Source of the DNA: Rhodobacteraceae bacterium LNNU 3342
Lineage (GTDB): Bacteria; Pseudomonadota; Alphaproteobacteria; Rhodobacterales; Rhodobacteraceae
Assembly (NCBI GenBank): GCA_008711135.1
Contig: VUAW01000002.1
Location: 341,950 to 405,949, forward strand
Direction of reading: 5' to 3'
DNA length: 64,000 nt
Shown: piece after piece, positions 10,375-18,579 of the stretch
Layout: each line of letters starts with the position of its first letter
Position numbering within the stretch: position 1 is the stretch's first letter
Program-made: the position numbers and the translations under genes
The notes under the pieces: generated by a model
What the model saw: the letters and a program-made list of their open reading frames with translations, nothing else
What the model was told of the DNA's origin: nothing
Database searches by the model: none

Positions 10375-11451
10375 ATGCGGCGCCTCGCTAGGGTGCTCCT
10401 GCTTCTGGCGATGGCGGCCTCATTGGCCCTGACCGGGTTCAACCTGAGCCGGCTGGCTGATACAGGTCTGGGCCGCGGCGTACTGGAACGCACCGCCGAT
10501 GAGTTTTCGGCGGCGCTGGAGCGGCAGATCGCCCGCGCCGCGACAGCAGAGGCGCTGGCGGCGCGGCTTGAGGCGCTTCTTGGGGAAGAACCCCGCAACT
10601 GGGTTGCCATCAAGGCTCTTACAGCACTTGCCGAAGAGCGTAGCATCGTGCTGCCGGCAAACCTCGTCGACGCGATAGCTGCTGCCGATGACGACGATCA
10701 TGGCCTGAGTGCTTGGGCATTATCCTGTGCCAACTGCGCTTATGATGCGCGTCAATGTCCGCTCTCGCCGGTTCTGGCCTGTCAGGCACCTGCGGTCCTC
10801 ACGCCGCTGGGAGATGTCTTGGTTGTTGCGCGGGAAAGCGGGAATTACCTTTTCGGCGAAGAAGTCGATGCGCTTGATCTGGGCCTTTCAGTGATCGGTC
10901 TGGGTGCGGTGGCATTGGTGCCGCTGTCTGGCGGAACTTCTTATACAATCTCCATTGGGGCGCGGGTGGCAAAACTCGCCAGGCGGATGGAGGTGCTGTC
11001 CCCACGCCTTCAGGCGACGCTGCTCGATGCCATGCGGCGCGGCGTGGACTGGGGCGCTGTCACCCGCGCCCGAAGCCGCGATGATATCTCTCGCGCCCTG
11101 CATCCGGAGGTTCTGCGCCCTGTCGGCCTGATCCTGAATGACGCGAACAGGCTGCGCCGCATCCTTGGCCCAGAGGAGGCGCTGAGCGTTCTGCGCCACA
11201 TCGACAACCCGGCAGAGGCACGGCTTCTGGCGAATGCTGCCGAGGCTGCGGGGCCGCGGATGCTGGGGCCGCTGGAGCTTCTGGGGAAATCACGCTTCCT
11301 GCGGGTGATGATGCGGCTGGCGGATGAAGTTTGGTATGCCGTTGCGGGCTTTCTTGCCTTCATCGGCAGCCTGACAAGCCTCATTACCTCTGCCGTCACT
11401 TCGGCGATGATGCGGCGGGCGCGCAGGGCCCTGGACATGCGCGCCGAGTAA
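10375..11451 (+). CDS. Hypothetical membrane-associated protein
   Basis: I do not recognise a named family. The 358 residues begin with a hydrophobic signal or anchor (about 5-25), followed by a charged helical region, a short cysteine-containing stretch (CANCAYDARQC and a fourth Cys near 140), a central hydrophobic segment around 165-190 (LGLSVIGLGAVALVPL), and a last membrane segment near 325-350 followed by a basic tail. It starts 3 bp after trpS, so it is probably co-transcribed. Codon usage looks like the neighbours. The cysteines in a possibly extracytoplasmic loop could form disulfides, but that is inference. Confidence 0.75.
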   Translation: MRRLARVLLLLAMAASLALTGFNLSRLADTGLGRGVLERTADEFSAALERQIARAATAEALAARLEALLGEEPRNWVAIKALTALAEERSIVLPANLVDAIAAADDDDHGLSAWALSCANCAYDARQCPLSPVLACQAPAVLTPLGDVLVVARESGNYLFGEEVDALDLGLSVIGLGAVALVPLSGGTSYTISIGARVAKLARRMEVLSPRLQATLLDAMRRGVDWGAVTRARSRDDISRALHPEVLRPVGLILNDANRLRRILGPEEALSVLRHIDNPAEARLLANAAEAAGPRMLGPLELLGKSRFLRVMMRLADEVWYAVAGFLAFIGSLTSLITSAVTSAMMRRARRALDMRAE

Positions 11452-11471
11452 CGCACCATCGGTGCCGCACG

Positions 11472-12044
11472 TCAGATCATCTTGACCTGCGTTCCCACCT
11501 CGACCAGTTCGAAAAGCGTCTCAACATGCTTGTTGAACAGCCCCACGCAGCCGTTCGAGGCGCGGCGGCCGATCTTCTCGATATTGTCGATCCCGTGGAT
11601 CCGGTAATAGGTCCAGCCGAGGTTCAGCGCCCGCGTTCCCAGCGGGTTATCCGGGCCGGGCTCCACGCGTGCCGGCAGGCTCGGGTCACGCTTGCGCATG
11701 TTGGGGGTGGGAATCCAGATCGGGTCGCGCCGCTTCAGCACGATCTGGGTATAGCCCCGGCGGGCATAGCTGTCCTGCATCGGGACCGAACAGGGATAGA
11801 CCAGGTACGTCTGCTCATCCTCGGACCAGAAGTGAAGCGCGCGCGACGGCAGGTCGGCCAGGATCGCCCCCCGGCGGAGGTGCTTGAAATGATCCTGCCA
11901 GCGCACGCCGCGAAACCCTGCAAGGTTGTGGGTCGACTGCTCGGCCGGCCGCTGCTCGGCAAGGGCGGTCATGGGCAGCGCAAGGCTTCCCGCCAGCGCC
12001 GCGCCGCCAGCAAGCATCTGCCGCCTGTCGATCATCCCCTTCAT
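11472..12044 (-). CDS. L,D-transpeptidase (YkuD/ErfK family), Tat-exported
   Basis: Periplasmic enzyme of the YkuD fold, which makes 3-3 cross-links in peptidoglycan or anchors proteins to it. The catalytic motif is seen as IHG (His150) followed by ASNGCVGL (Ser163, Cys166). The N-terminus has a twin-arginine type signal (DRRQMLAGGAAL). I use the ATG at 12044 (190 residues), with GAGGG 6 bases upstream; the longer ATG at 12086 has no such site. The gene is convergent with the hypothetical protein gene to its left and divergent from the VOC gene. It closely fits the short Rhodobacterales L,D-transpeptidases. Confidence 0.9.
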   Translation of the reverse strand: MKGMIDRRQMLAGGAALAGSLALPMTALAEQRPAEQSTHNLAGFRGVRWQDHFKHLRRGAILADLPSRALHFWSEDEQTYLVYPCSVPMQDSYARRGYTQIVLKRRDPIWIPTPNMRKRDPSLPARVEPGPDNPLGTRALNLGWTYYRIHGIDNIEKIGRRASNGCVGLFNKHVETLFELVEVGTQVKMI

Positions 12045-12253
12045 TCTCATCCCTCGTTTACCTTTATGAACAGCCTTCAACTGCACTGCCCCTTTGGGGT
12101 GTTCAACTCGAACCGGCCCCGGGTAACGGGGATGTCAGCGAGATTTACAGCGGCTGTTGCCCATCGCGCACAGGCCGTGTGCGATATTCGCGATGCACGG
12201 GCCTGACGGTTGACGGGTATATTGACGGCAGAAACCGCAGCCGGAGCGAGTCC

Positions 12254-12733
12254 ATGCCTATCGATCCAAGGGTCCATGTCGGCCACGTGCACCTCAAGGT
12301 TGCCGACCTTGACCGCGCCATCGGCTTTTATTCCGGAGTGCTGGGGTTCGAGGTGCAGCAGATCTCGGCCGGGCGCGCGGCTTTCCTGGGCGCGGGCGGC
12401 TATCACCACCACATCGGGCTGAACACCTGGGAAAGCGCAGGCGGCACGCCACCGCCGCCGGGCCACACCGGGCTTTATCATAGCGCCTTCCTTTATCCAT
12501 CGCGCGCGGCGCTGGCGGATGCGCTGCGGCGGGTGACAGAGGCGGGCATCCCCATTGACGGCGCCGCGGATCATGGCGTGAGTGAGGCGATCTACCTGCG
12601 CGACCCCGATAACAACGGGGTGGAACTTTACCGCGACCGCCCGCCCGAGGAATGGCCCCGCACTGCGGACGGCGCTCTGGCGATGGGCAACGCGCCGCTT
12701 GACCTGCGCGCCCTCTTGGCCGAAGCCCCCTGA
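12254..12733 (+). CDS. VOC family protein (glyoxalase / CatE-like ring-cleavage fold)
   Basis: A 159-residue vicinal-oxygen-chelate protein. Two beta-alpha-beta-beta-beta repeats are suggested by VGHVHLKVADLDRAIGFY at the start, and by the histidines of GYHHHIGLNTW and the late GVELY, which together supply likely metal ligands. The TPPPPGHTGLYH segment is typical of CatE-like catechol-dioxygenase-related proteins. The substrate cannot be inferred. ATG at 12254 follows GGAGCGAG; the longer frame from 12179 has no support. Confidence 0.85.
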   Translation: MPIDPRVHVGHVHLKVADLDRAIGFYSGVLGFEVQQISAGRAAFLGAGGYHHHIGLNTWESAGGTPPPPGHTGLYHSAFLYPSRAALADALRRVTEAGIPIDGAADHGVSEAIYLRDPDNNGVELYRDRPPEEWPRTADGALAMGNAPLDLRALLAEAP

Positions 12734-12799
12734 CCCGCCGCCCTCTGGACGCTGTGGGGAAAAGAGGATTAACGTCCCCCCGTGAGAAGGAGACGGGCT

Positions 12800-13666
12800 A
12801 TGGCGACCGGGAAGAATATTCGCACCTTTTTCGAGGGGCAGTGGCACGCGGGCGACGTGCCGGTGATGCGGGCCGCGGATCACGGGTCATGGCTGGGCAC
12901 GACCGTGTTCGACGGAGCCCGCTGGTTCGAGGGCATCACGCCCGACCTTGATGCGCATTGCGCCCGCGTGAACCGTTCTGCCGAAGCGCTGATGATCACC
13001 CCGACCGTAGAGGCCGCCGAAATGGTGGAGATCGTGCGCGAGGGGCTGAAGCCCTATCCGGCTGATGCCGCAGTCTATATCCGTCCAATGTACTGGGCGC
13101 TGGACGGGGGCGATTTGGGCGTCCTGCCCAAGGAAGGGGCAACGGGCTTTGCCATTTGCCTTGAGGAAATCCCGATGGCGCCACCAGAATATGCCACCAC
13201 CCTGACCACCACGCGCTTTCGTCGCCCCACGCTGGACTCTGCCGTCGTGAATGCCAAGGCCGGGGCGCTTTATCCCAACAACGCGCGGATGCTGGCCGAG
13301 GCGCGCGCCAAGGGGTTTGGCAATGCGCTGGTCGCCGACGCGCTGGGCAACGTGGCCGAAACGGCGACGGCAAACGTCTTCATGGTCCGCGACGGAGAGG
13401 TCTTCACGCCCGTCGCCAACGGCACCTTCCTGGCCGGGATCACCCGCGCGCGCCACATCGCCAACATGCGCGCCGACGGGATCACCGTGCATGAAACGGT
13501 GCTGGGCTTTGACGATTTCCGCGCGGCGGATGAAATCTTCCTGTCCGGCAACATGAGCAAGGTGACCCCCGTCACCCAGTTCGACGACACCCATTATCAG
13601 ATCGGTCCGGTCACCCGTCGCGTGCGGCAGCTTTACTGGGATTGGGCCCATTCCGCCGGGGCCTGA
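12800..13666 (+). CDS. ilvE: Branched-chain amino acid aminotransferase
   Basis: PLP enzyme of fold type IV that transfers the amino group between branched-chain amino acids and 2-oxoglutarate. The 288 residues carry VVNAKAGALYPNN, with the PLP lysine at about K153, and the phosphate-binding ETATANVF and GITR motifs typical of class IV enzymes. ATG at 12800 is preceded by GAGAAGGAG. Related class IV enzymes (D-amino acid aminotransferase, aminodeoxychorismate lyase) are possible, but length and motifs fit IlvE best. It is a single gene between the VOC and universal stress protein genes. Confidence 0.9.
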   Translation: MATGKNIRTFFEGQWHAGDVPVMRAADHGSWLGTTVFDGARWFEGITPDLDAHCARVNRSAEALMITPTVEAAEMVEIVREGLKPYPADAAVYIRPMYWALDGGDLGVLPKEGATGFAICLEEIPMAPPEYATTLTTTRFRRPTLDSAVVNAKAGALYPNNARMLAEARAKGFGNALVADALGNVAETATANVFMVRDGEVFTPVANGTFLAGITRARHIANMRADGITVHETVLGFDDFRAADEIFLSGNMSKVTPVTQFDDTHYQIGPVTRRVRQLYWDWAHSAGA

Positions 13667-13723
13667 GCGCTGCCCTTGCCAGCAGGGGGCTGGCAGGGGA
13701 TGATCGGCAGCAGGGAGAATATG

Positions 13724-14179
13724 ATGCGCAAGTTTCTGGTCATACTGGATGACAGCCGCGAATGCCTCAACGCGATGCGGTTCGCGACGCTGCGCGCCCG
13801 CAACACCGGCGGCCGGGTGCAGATCCTGGCTGTCATCCCGCCCGAGGAGTTCCAGACCTGGATCGGCGTCGCCGACCTGATGCAGGAAGAGGCGCGCGAG
13901 AGGATCGAGGCGCATTACGAGGTTTTCGCAAAATGGATGCGCGACCGCCACGGGATCGAGCCCGAGCTTGTCATCCGCAATGGAGAGCCGGTGAACGAGA
14001 TCCTGTGCCAGATCCGCGACGATCCAGGCATCGGCGTGCTGGTCCTTGGCGCAGGCGCCGACAAGAACGGCCCCGGCCCGCTGGTCACGCAGCTGACCCG
14101 GACCGCCGGGACCCTGCCCATCCCCATCACCATCGTCCCCGGGGAGATGTCAAAGGAACGGCTCGAGGCCATCACGTGA
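13724..14179 (+). CDS. Universal stress protein (UspA family)
   Basis: A 151-residue cytoplasmic Usp-fold protein beginning RKFLVILDDS, the usual first beta strand with the acidic nucleotide-site residues. The late glycine motif expected for ATP binding (G-2x-G-9x-G-S/T) is degenerate here (LGAGADKNGPGPL), so ATP binding is doubtful. The ATG at 13724 has AGGGAG six bases upstream; ATG 13721 is the alternative. It lies 57 bp after ilvE and ends one base before the palindrome that precedes nfuA. Confidence 0.87.
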   Translation: MRKFLVILDDSRECLNAMRFATLRARNTGGRVQILAVIPPEEFQTWIGVADLMQEEARERIEAHYEVFAKWMRDRHGIEPELVIRNGEPVNEILCQIRDDPGIGVLVLGAGADKNGPGPLVTQLTRTAGTLPIPITIVPGEMSKERLEAIT

Positions 14180-14180
14180 T

Positions 14181-14195
14181 TTAGAATGGTTCTAA
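14181..14195 (+). promoter_or_regulatory. Candidate Irr iron-control-element (ICE-like) box
   Basis: TTAGAA-TGG-TTCTAA is a perfect 6-bp inverted repeat with a 3-bp spacer, within ATTTAGAATGGTTCTAAT. This is very close to the operator known for the Fur-family haem-dependent iron regulator Irr in Rhizobiales and Rhodobacterales. It ends 3 bases before a TTGACA -35 element and about 60 bases before nfuA, a gene for iron-sulfur cluster assembly, which fits Irr control. The identity of the regulator is inferred. Confidence 0.6.
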
Positions 14196-14198
14196 TCC

Positions 14199-14227
14199 TT
14201 GACAGGGGCTGGCCCCGGGCGCATATC
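14199..14227 (+). promoter_or_regulatory. Sigma-70-type promoter of nfuA-tsaB-rimI
   Basis: A perfect -35 TTGACA (14199-14204), a 17-base GC-rich spacer and a -10 CATATC (14222-14227) lie in the short gap after the universal stress protein gene. Transcription would start near 14234, about 20 bases before the nfuA start. The Irr-like palindrome lies immediately upstream of the -35. Confidence 0.6.
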
Positions 14228-14254
14228 AGGAACCTGAAACCGGAGGCCCGCGCC

Positions 14255-14818
14255 ATGTTCATCCAGACCGAATCCACGCCGAACCCAGCCACGCTGAAAT
14301 TCCTGCCCGGCCAGACCGTGCTGGACATGGGCACGGCCGATTTCCCGTCGTCCGAAGCTGCAACCAAATCCCCGCTCGCCCGGCGGATCTTTGGGGTCGA
14401 GGGCGTGACCGGCGTCTTCTTCGGCACCGATTTCGTTACCGTCACCAAGGCGGAGAGTGTTGCTTGGGAGCATGTGAAGCCCGCGATCCTGGGTGCGATC
14501 ATGGAACACTATCAGTCGGGCGCGCCCGTTCTGGAAGGTGAACAGCAGTCTTCTTCGGGTCACGCCGAACATTCGGGCCCGGACGAGGATATCGTCAAGC
14601 AGATCAAGGAACTGCTGGATACCCGCGTGCGCCCGGCCGTGGCGCAGGACGGTGGCGACATCACCTTCCACGGCTTTGACCGCGGCGTCGTCTACCTGCA
14701 CATGCAGGGTGCCTGCGCAGGCTGCCCCTCGTCCACGCTGACGCTGAAGATGGGCATCGAAAACCTGCTGCGCCACTATATCCCCGAGGTGCTCGAGGTG
14801 CGCCCTGTTGCGGCCTGA
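14255..14818 (+). CDS. nfuA: NfuA/NifU-family iron-sulfur cluster carrier
   Basis: Scaffold/carrier protein that delivers iron-sulfur clusters to apoproteins. The 187 residues have the N-terminal Nfu-N domain (MFIQTESTPNPATLKFLPG) and the C-terminal NifU-like domain with the cluster-ligating CAGC at Cys154 and Cys157. ATG at 14255 follows GGAGG at 8 bases. The stop lies inside the overlapping start region of tsaB (11-bp overlap), so the genes are co-translated. An Irr-like box and a good promoter precede it, consistent with iron-responsive expression. Confidence 0.95.
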   Translation: MFIQTESTPNPATLKFLPGQTVLDMGTADFPSSEAATKSPLARRIFGVEGVTGVFFGTDFVTVTKAESVAWEHVKPAILGAIMEHYQSGAPVLEGEQQSSSGHAEHSGPDEDIVKQIKELLDTRVRPAVAQDGGDITFHGFDRGVVYLHMQGACAGCPSSTLTLKMGIENLLRHYIPEVLEVRPVAA

Positions 14819-15446
14819 GCCGCTCATCCTTGGCTTTGATACCGCTGCCGCGCATTGCGCGGCAGCTTTGCTGTGTGGCGACCGGGTTCTTCATCGGCAT
14901 GAACCGATGGACAAGGGTCAGGCCGACCGGCTGATCCCCCTTCTTGAAGAACTTCTGACCGAGGCCGGAGCGGGCTGGCGCGATCTTTCCGCAATCGGCG
15001 TGGGCACTGGCCCAGGGAATTTCACCGGAATCCGCATCGCGGTTTCCGCCGCGCGGGGGCTGGCGCTGGCGCTGGGAAAACCGGCCATCGGCATTTCGGC
15101 CTTTGAGGCGATGGCCCACAACCTGCCACGGCCGCTGCTTGCTACTGTCGATGCCCGCCGGGGCGCTGCCTATGTCCAACAGCTGGACCACGGTGCGCCC
15201 CTGATCACCACTGCCGAAGATCTGCCATCGGAATATGAAGGGCTGGCCTGCACTGGCACCCTTGCAGATGTCTTTGCCGCGCGCACCGGAGGCATGGTGC
15301 TTCCCCCTGCGGTTCCGCTGGCCGAAGGTATAGCGCGTGAGGCGCTGGCCCGGCTTGACCAGCCCGGTCCCCGTCCGGCGCCGCTTTACCTGCGGGCCGC
15401 TGATGCCCTCCCGCCTTCGGACCCGCCGCCGGTTCACCTGGAATGA
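14808..15446 (+). CDS. tsaB: tRNA threonylcarbamoyladenosine biosynthesis protein TsaB
   Basis: Partner of TsaD in the t6A37 tRNA modification complex; an ASKHA-fold protein without its own catalytic metal site. The 212 residues begin with the typical LILGFDTAAAHCAAALL and contain GVGTGPGNFTGIRIA. The start is TTG at 14808, with GAGGTG seven bases upstream and inside the end of nfuA. The stop overlaps the rimI ATG (ATGA), and the tsaB-rimI pairing is common. Confidence 0.92.
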   Translation: MRPEPLILGFDTAAAHCAAALLCGDRVLHRHEPMDKGQADRLIPLLEELLTEAGAGWRDLSAIGVGTGPGNFTGIRIAVSAARGLALALGKPAIGISAFEAMAHNLPRPLLATVDARRGAAYVQQLDHGAPLITTAEDLPSEYEGLACTGTLADVFAARTGGMVLPPAVPLAEGIAREALARLDQPGPRPAPLYLRAADALPPSDPPPVHLE

Positions 15447-15862
15447 CCCCCCGCGATCTCGCCGCGCTTCATGCCCGCTGCTTCACCCTGCCCCGCCCTT
15501 GGTCCGAGACCGAGATCGCGGACCTGCTCGTTTCGCCGCATGTCTGGGCGGAAGTGGCCCCCGGTGGCTTTGCCCTGGGCCGGGCAATCGCCGGAGAGGC
15601 GGAACTCCTCACCATAGCCGTCGCCCCCGAAGCCCGCCGCACCGGGACGGGACGCATGCTTCTGGCTCGGTACGAGGCTTCGGCCCGCCGTCGCGACGCC
15701 AGCGAGAGCTTCCTTGAGGTCGCGGCGGACAATTCTGCCGCATGTGCCCTTTATCGCGGCGCAGGCTATGTTCAGGCGGGATTACGGCGGGACTATTACA
15801 CAGCGCCGGGACACGTTCCGGTTGACGCGATCGTGATGCGTAAGTCCCTGAAAGACGACTGA
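15443..15862 (+). CDS. rimI: GNAT N-acetyltransferase, RimI-like
   Basis: A 139-residue GNAT protein whose acetyl-CoA loop reads APEARRTGTGRML (R/Q-x-x-G-x-G/A type). The pairing with tsaB by a 4-bp overlap suggests RimI, which acetylates the N-terminus of ribosomal protein S18. Other GNAT substrates remain possible because this family is promiscuous by sequence. It closes the nfuA-tsaB-rimI unit. Confidence 0.86.
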   Translation: MTPRDLAALHARCFTLPRPWSETEIADLLVSPHVWAEVAPGGFALGRAIAGEAELLTIAVAPEARRTGTGRMLLARYEASARRRDASESFLEVAADNSAACALYRGAGYVQAGLRRDYYTAPGHVPVDAIVMRKSLKDD

Positions 15863-15913
15863 GTTTACTGGCGCCGCAGCCCGTCAAGAACAGGCGGTAG
15901 CGGCAAAAACCTG

Positions 15914-15943
15914 TTGACCCGCGCAGGCGGCTGCGGCCTAAGA
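15914..15943 (+). promoter_or_regulatory. Promoter of the nucleoside-uptake operon
   Basis: TTGACC at 15914-15919, a spacer of 17-18 bases and CTAAGA/CCTAAG at about 15937-15943 form a reasonable sigma-70-type promoter in the 149-bp gap between rimI and the binding-protein gene. Transcription starting near 15950 would place the following hairpin entirely inside the 5' leader. Confidence 0.45.
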
Positions 15944-15959
15944 TGACACCAGCCAACTC

Positions 15960-15990
15960 TCGGCCCGAACGGTGTGCGACACCGGGCCGA
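15960..15990 (+). promoter_or_regulatory. Leader hairpin before the BMP binding-protein gene
   Basis: TCGGCCC pairs with GGGCCGA, and inside it GGTGT pairs with ACACC around a GCG loop; a GAAC bulge on the 5' side separates the two stems. It is 12 base pairs in all, with no T-run after it, and ends 9 bases before the GGGAGAGA ribosome-binding region. It is not the known purine riboswitch, whose conserved core is absent. It may stabilise the message or control translation; the role is unknown. Confidence 0.5.
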
Positions 15991-16011
15991 TCTCAACCCG
16001 GGAGAGACTGA

Positions 16012-17001
16012 ATGACCCTGACGCAGAAATTCCTTGGCGCCGCCGCCGCTGTTGCGTTGTCGGCGGGAATGGCCGTGGCCGAGCCGGGGCTGGTGATCGA
16101 CCTCGGGGGAAAGTTCGACAAGTCGTTCAACGAGGCTGCCTATAACGGCGCCCAGCGCTGGGTCCAGGAAACCGGCGGCACCTACCGCGAAATCGAGATG
16201 CAGACCGAGGCGCAGCGCGAGCAGTTCGTCCGCCGCATGGCCGAGGCGGGCGCGAACCCGATCGTGGTGATGGGCTTCCAGAATGCCTCGACGCTGGAAC
16301 AGGTCGCGCCCGATTATCCCGACACCCGCTTTGTCCTGATCGACGCCGTGGCCGAACTGCCGAACGTCCGTTCGGTCGTGTTCACCGAACATGAAGGGTC
16401 CTACCTGGTCGGCATGCTGGCGGCCATGGCATCCGAAACGGGCACCGTCAGCTTTGTCGGTGGCATGGACATCCCGCTGATCCGCCGCTTTGCCTGCGGC
16501 TATGCCCAAGGCGCCCGGGCGGCCGATCCCGATGTCACCATCATCCAGAACATGACCGGCACCACCCCCGCCGCCTGGAACGACCCCGTCCGCGGGGGCG
16601 AAATCGCACGTGCCCAGATCAGCCAGGGGTCGGACGTGATCTTTTCCGCCGCCGGCGGCACGGGCATCGGGGTGATGCAGGCCGCGGTCGATGCGGGCGT
16701 CTATGCAATCGGCGTGGACAGCAACCAGAACTACCTGCACCCCGGCCAAATCCTGACCTCGATGGTCAAGCGCGTGGATAATGCGGTTTATCAAGCGTTT
16801 TCAGAGGGGCCGGAGCTTGAAACCGGCGTTGTGGTGATGAACCTCGCCGCCGAAGGCGTGGGCTTTGCGCTGGATGAACATAACGAGGCATTGATCACCG
16901 AAGAGATGCTGGCTGCCGTCAATGCGGCCTCGGAACAGATCAAGGCTGGCGAACTCGTTGTCCACGACTACATGTCGGATGACTCCTGTCCGGTAAACTG
17001 A
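16012..17001 (+). CDS. BMP-family ABC transporter substrate-binding protein (nucleoside)
   Basis: Periplasmic binding protein of the Bmp/Med/PnrA family, which binds purine nucleosides in characterised members. It has a Sec signal of about 22 residues ending AVA|EPG, then VIDLGGKFDKSFNEAAYNG, the family's diagnostic N-terminal motif, and later GVDSNQNYLHPGQILTSMVKR. The 329-residue length is typical. It heads a five-gene unit with its ATPase, two permeases and a purine nucleoside phosphorylase, which supports nucleoside as substrate. It follows a promoter and a leader hairpin. Confidence 0.92.
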   Translation: MTLTQKFLGAAAAVALSAGMAVAEPGLVIDLGGKFDKSFNEAAYNGAQRWVQETGGTYREIEMQTEAQREQFVRRMAEAGANPIVVMGFQNASTLEQVAPDYPDTRFVLIDAVAELPNVRSVVFTEHEGSYLVGMLAAMASETGTVSFVGGMDIPLIRRFACGYAQGARAADPDVTIIQNMTGTTPAAWNDPVRGGEIARAQISQGSDVIFSAAGGTGIGVMQAAVDAGVYAIGVDSNQNYLHPGQILTSMVKRVDNAVYQAFSEGPELETGVVVMNLAAEGVGFALDEHNEALITEEMLAAVNAASEQIKAGELVVHDYMSDDSCPVN

Positions 17002-17007
17002 GCCCTT

Positions 17008-18579
17008 ATGGTTATTGACACTCAGACGGGGCGGCAGGCTGCTGCCGCCCCCGCGCCCGCCATTGAGCTGCGCGGCATATCCAAGTCGTTCGGCCCGGTG
17101 CAGGCGAATAAGGACATCTCGATCCGGGTCGAGAAAGGTTCGATCCACGGCATCATCGGCGAAAACGGGGCGGGCAAGTCCACCCTCATGTCGATCCTCT
17201 ACGGCTTCTACCGTGCCGATGCCGGGGAGATCCTGATCAACGGCGCGCCTGTGGACATCCCCGACAGCCAGGCCGCGATCCGCGCTGGGATCGGCATGGT
17301 GTTCCAGCACTTCAAGCTGGTCGAGAATTTCTCGGTTCTGGAAAACATCATCCTGGGGGCCGAAGATGGCGCCCTGCTGCGGCCCAGCCTGTCCAAGGCG
17401 CGGCGCGCGCTGATGGATCTTGCGCGGGAATACGAACTGAACGTGGACCCTGAGGCACTGATCGAGAACCTGTCGGTCGGGCATCAGCAGCGGGTCGAAA
17501 TCCTCAAGGCGCTTTACCGCCAAGCCGACATCCTGATCCTGGACGAACCGACCGGCGTGCTGACGCCAGCCGAAGCCGACCACCTGTTCCGCATCCTGCG
17601 CAACCTGAAGCGCGAGGGCAAGACGATCATCCTGATCACGCACAAGCTGCGCGAGATCATGGAGATCACCGATGCCGTCAGCGTCATGCGGCGGGGGGAA
17701 ATGATTTCGACCGTTCGCACGGCGGAAACCACGCCCGAACAGCTGGCCGAACTGATGGTGGGCCGCAAGGTGCTGCTGCGCGTGCAGAAGACCCCAGCCA
17801 AACCCGGCGCCACAGTGCTGGAGGTGGAAAACCTCCGCGTAGTTGATGACAAGGGGGTCGAACGCCTGCGGGGCATCGACCTGACGCTGCGGGCCGGGGA
17901 AATCCTTGGCATCGCGGGCGTGGCAGGCAACGGCCAATCGGAGCTGCTGGAGGTTCTGGCTGGCATCACCACCGGCACCGGCTCCGCGTGGCTGAATGGA
18001 ACGCCGCTCGACCTGACGGGGCGGACCTCGGACGGGCAGACACGCCGTGAATCCGGCGTGGCCCATGTGCCTGAAGACCGGCACCGCCGCGGGCTGATCC
18101 TGGACTTTGCCGCGTGGGAAAACGTAGCCTTTGGTTATCACCACAGGCCCGACTATCAGAAGAACGCGATTTTCATGGACAACGCCGCACTGTTGCAAGA
18201 CACGGCGGCCAAGATGGCGCGGTTCGACGTGCGGCCGCCGAACCCGCGGCTGGCGGCGCGGAACTTTTCCGGCGGCAACCAGCAAAAGATCGTTCTCGCA
18301 AGGGAGATCGAGCGGAACCCCGACCTGCTGTTGATCGGCCAGCCGACGCGTGGCGTGGACATCGGCGCGATCGAGTTCATCCACCAGCGCATCGTGGAAC
18401 TGCGCGACGCCGGCAAGGCGATCCTGCTGGTCAGCGTCGAGCTGGATGAGATCCTTTCGCTCTCCGACCGGATCGCGGTGATGTTCGACGGACGGATCAT
18501 GGGCGAGCGGCTGCCCGGGGACGCGGACGAACGGGAACTTGGCCTGCTGATGGCCGGGATGAAAGGAGGGCCCGCCTGA
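17008..18579 (+). CDS. Nucleoside ABC transporter ATP-binding protein (two NBDs)
   Basis: Cytoplasmic ATPase of the importer, with two fused nucleotide-binding domains in 523 residues as in the ribose/nucleoside (RbsA/NupA) class. NBD1 has Walker A GENGAGKST at about 51-59, signature LSVGHQQR and Walker B LILDEPT. NBD2 has a degenerate Walker A (GVAGNGQSE) and signature FSGGNQQK, the normal asymmetry of this class. It starts 6 bp after the binding-protein gene, and its stop overlaps the first permease start by 1 bp. Confidence 0.94.
   Translation: MVIDTQTGRQAAAAPAPAIELRGISKSFGPVQANKDISIRVEKGSIHGIIGENGAGKSTLMSILYGFYRADAGEILINGAPVDIPDSQAAIRAGIGMVFQHFKLVENFSVLENIILGAEDGALLRPSLSKARRALMDLAREYELNVDPEALIENLSVGHQQRVEILKALYRQADILILDEPTGVLTPAEADHLFRILRNLKREGKTIILITHKLREIMEITDAVSVMRRGEMISTVRTAETTPEQLAELMVGRKVLLRVQKTPAKPGATVLEVENLRVVDDKGVERLRGIDLTLRAGEILGIAGVAGNGQSELLEVLAGITTGTGSAWLNGTPLDLTGRTSDGQTRRESGVAHVPEDRHRRGLILDFAAWENVAFGYHHRPDYQKNAIFMDNAALLQDTAAKMARFDVRPPNPRLAARNFSGGNQQKIVLAREIERNPDLLLIGQPTRGVDIGAIEFIHQRIVELRDAGKAILLVSVELDEILSLSDRIAVMFDGRIMGERLPGDADERELGLLMAGMKGGPA

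Noticed and set aside
15960..15990. Purine riboswitch before the nucleoside operon
   Set aside because: The hairpin has no three-way junction or conserved loop motifs of the purine class; kept only as an unassigned hairpin.
16801..18384. 527-codon minus-strand frame opposite the ABC ATPase
   Set aside because: Shadow of a gene with complete Walker and signature motifs.
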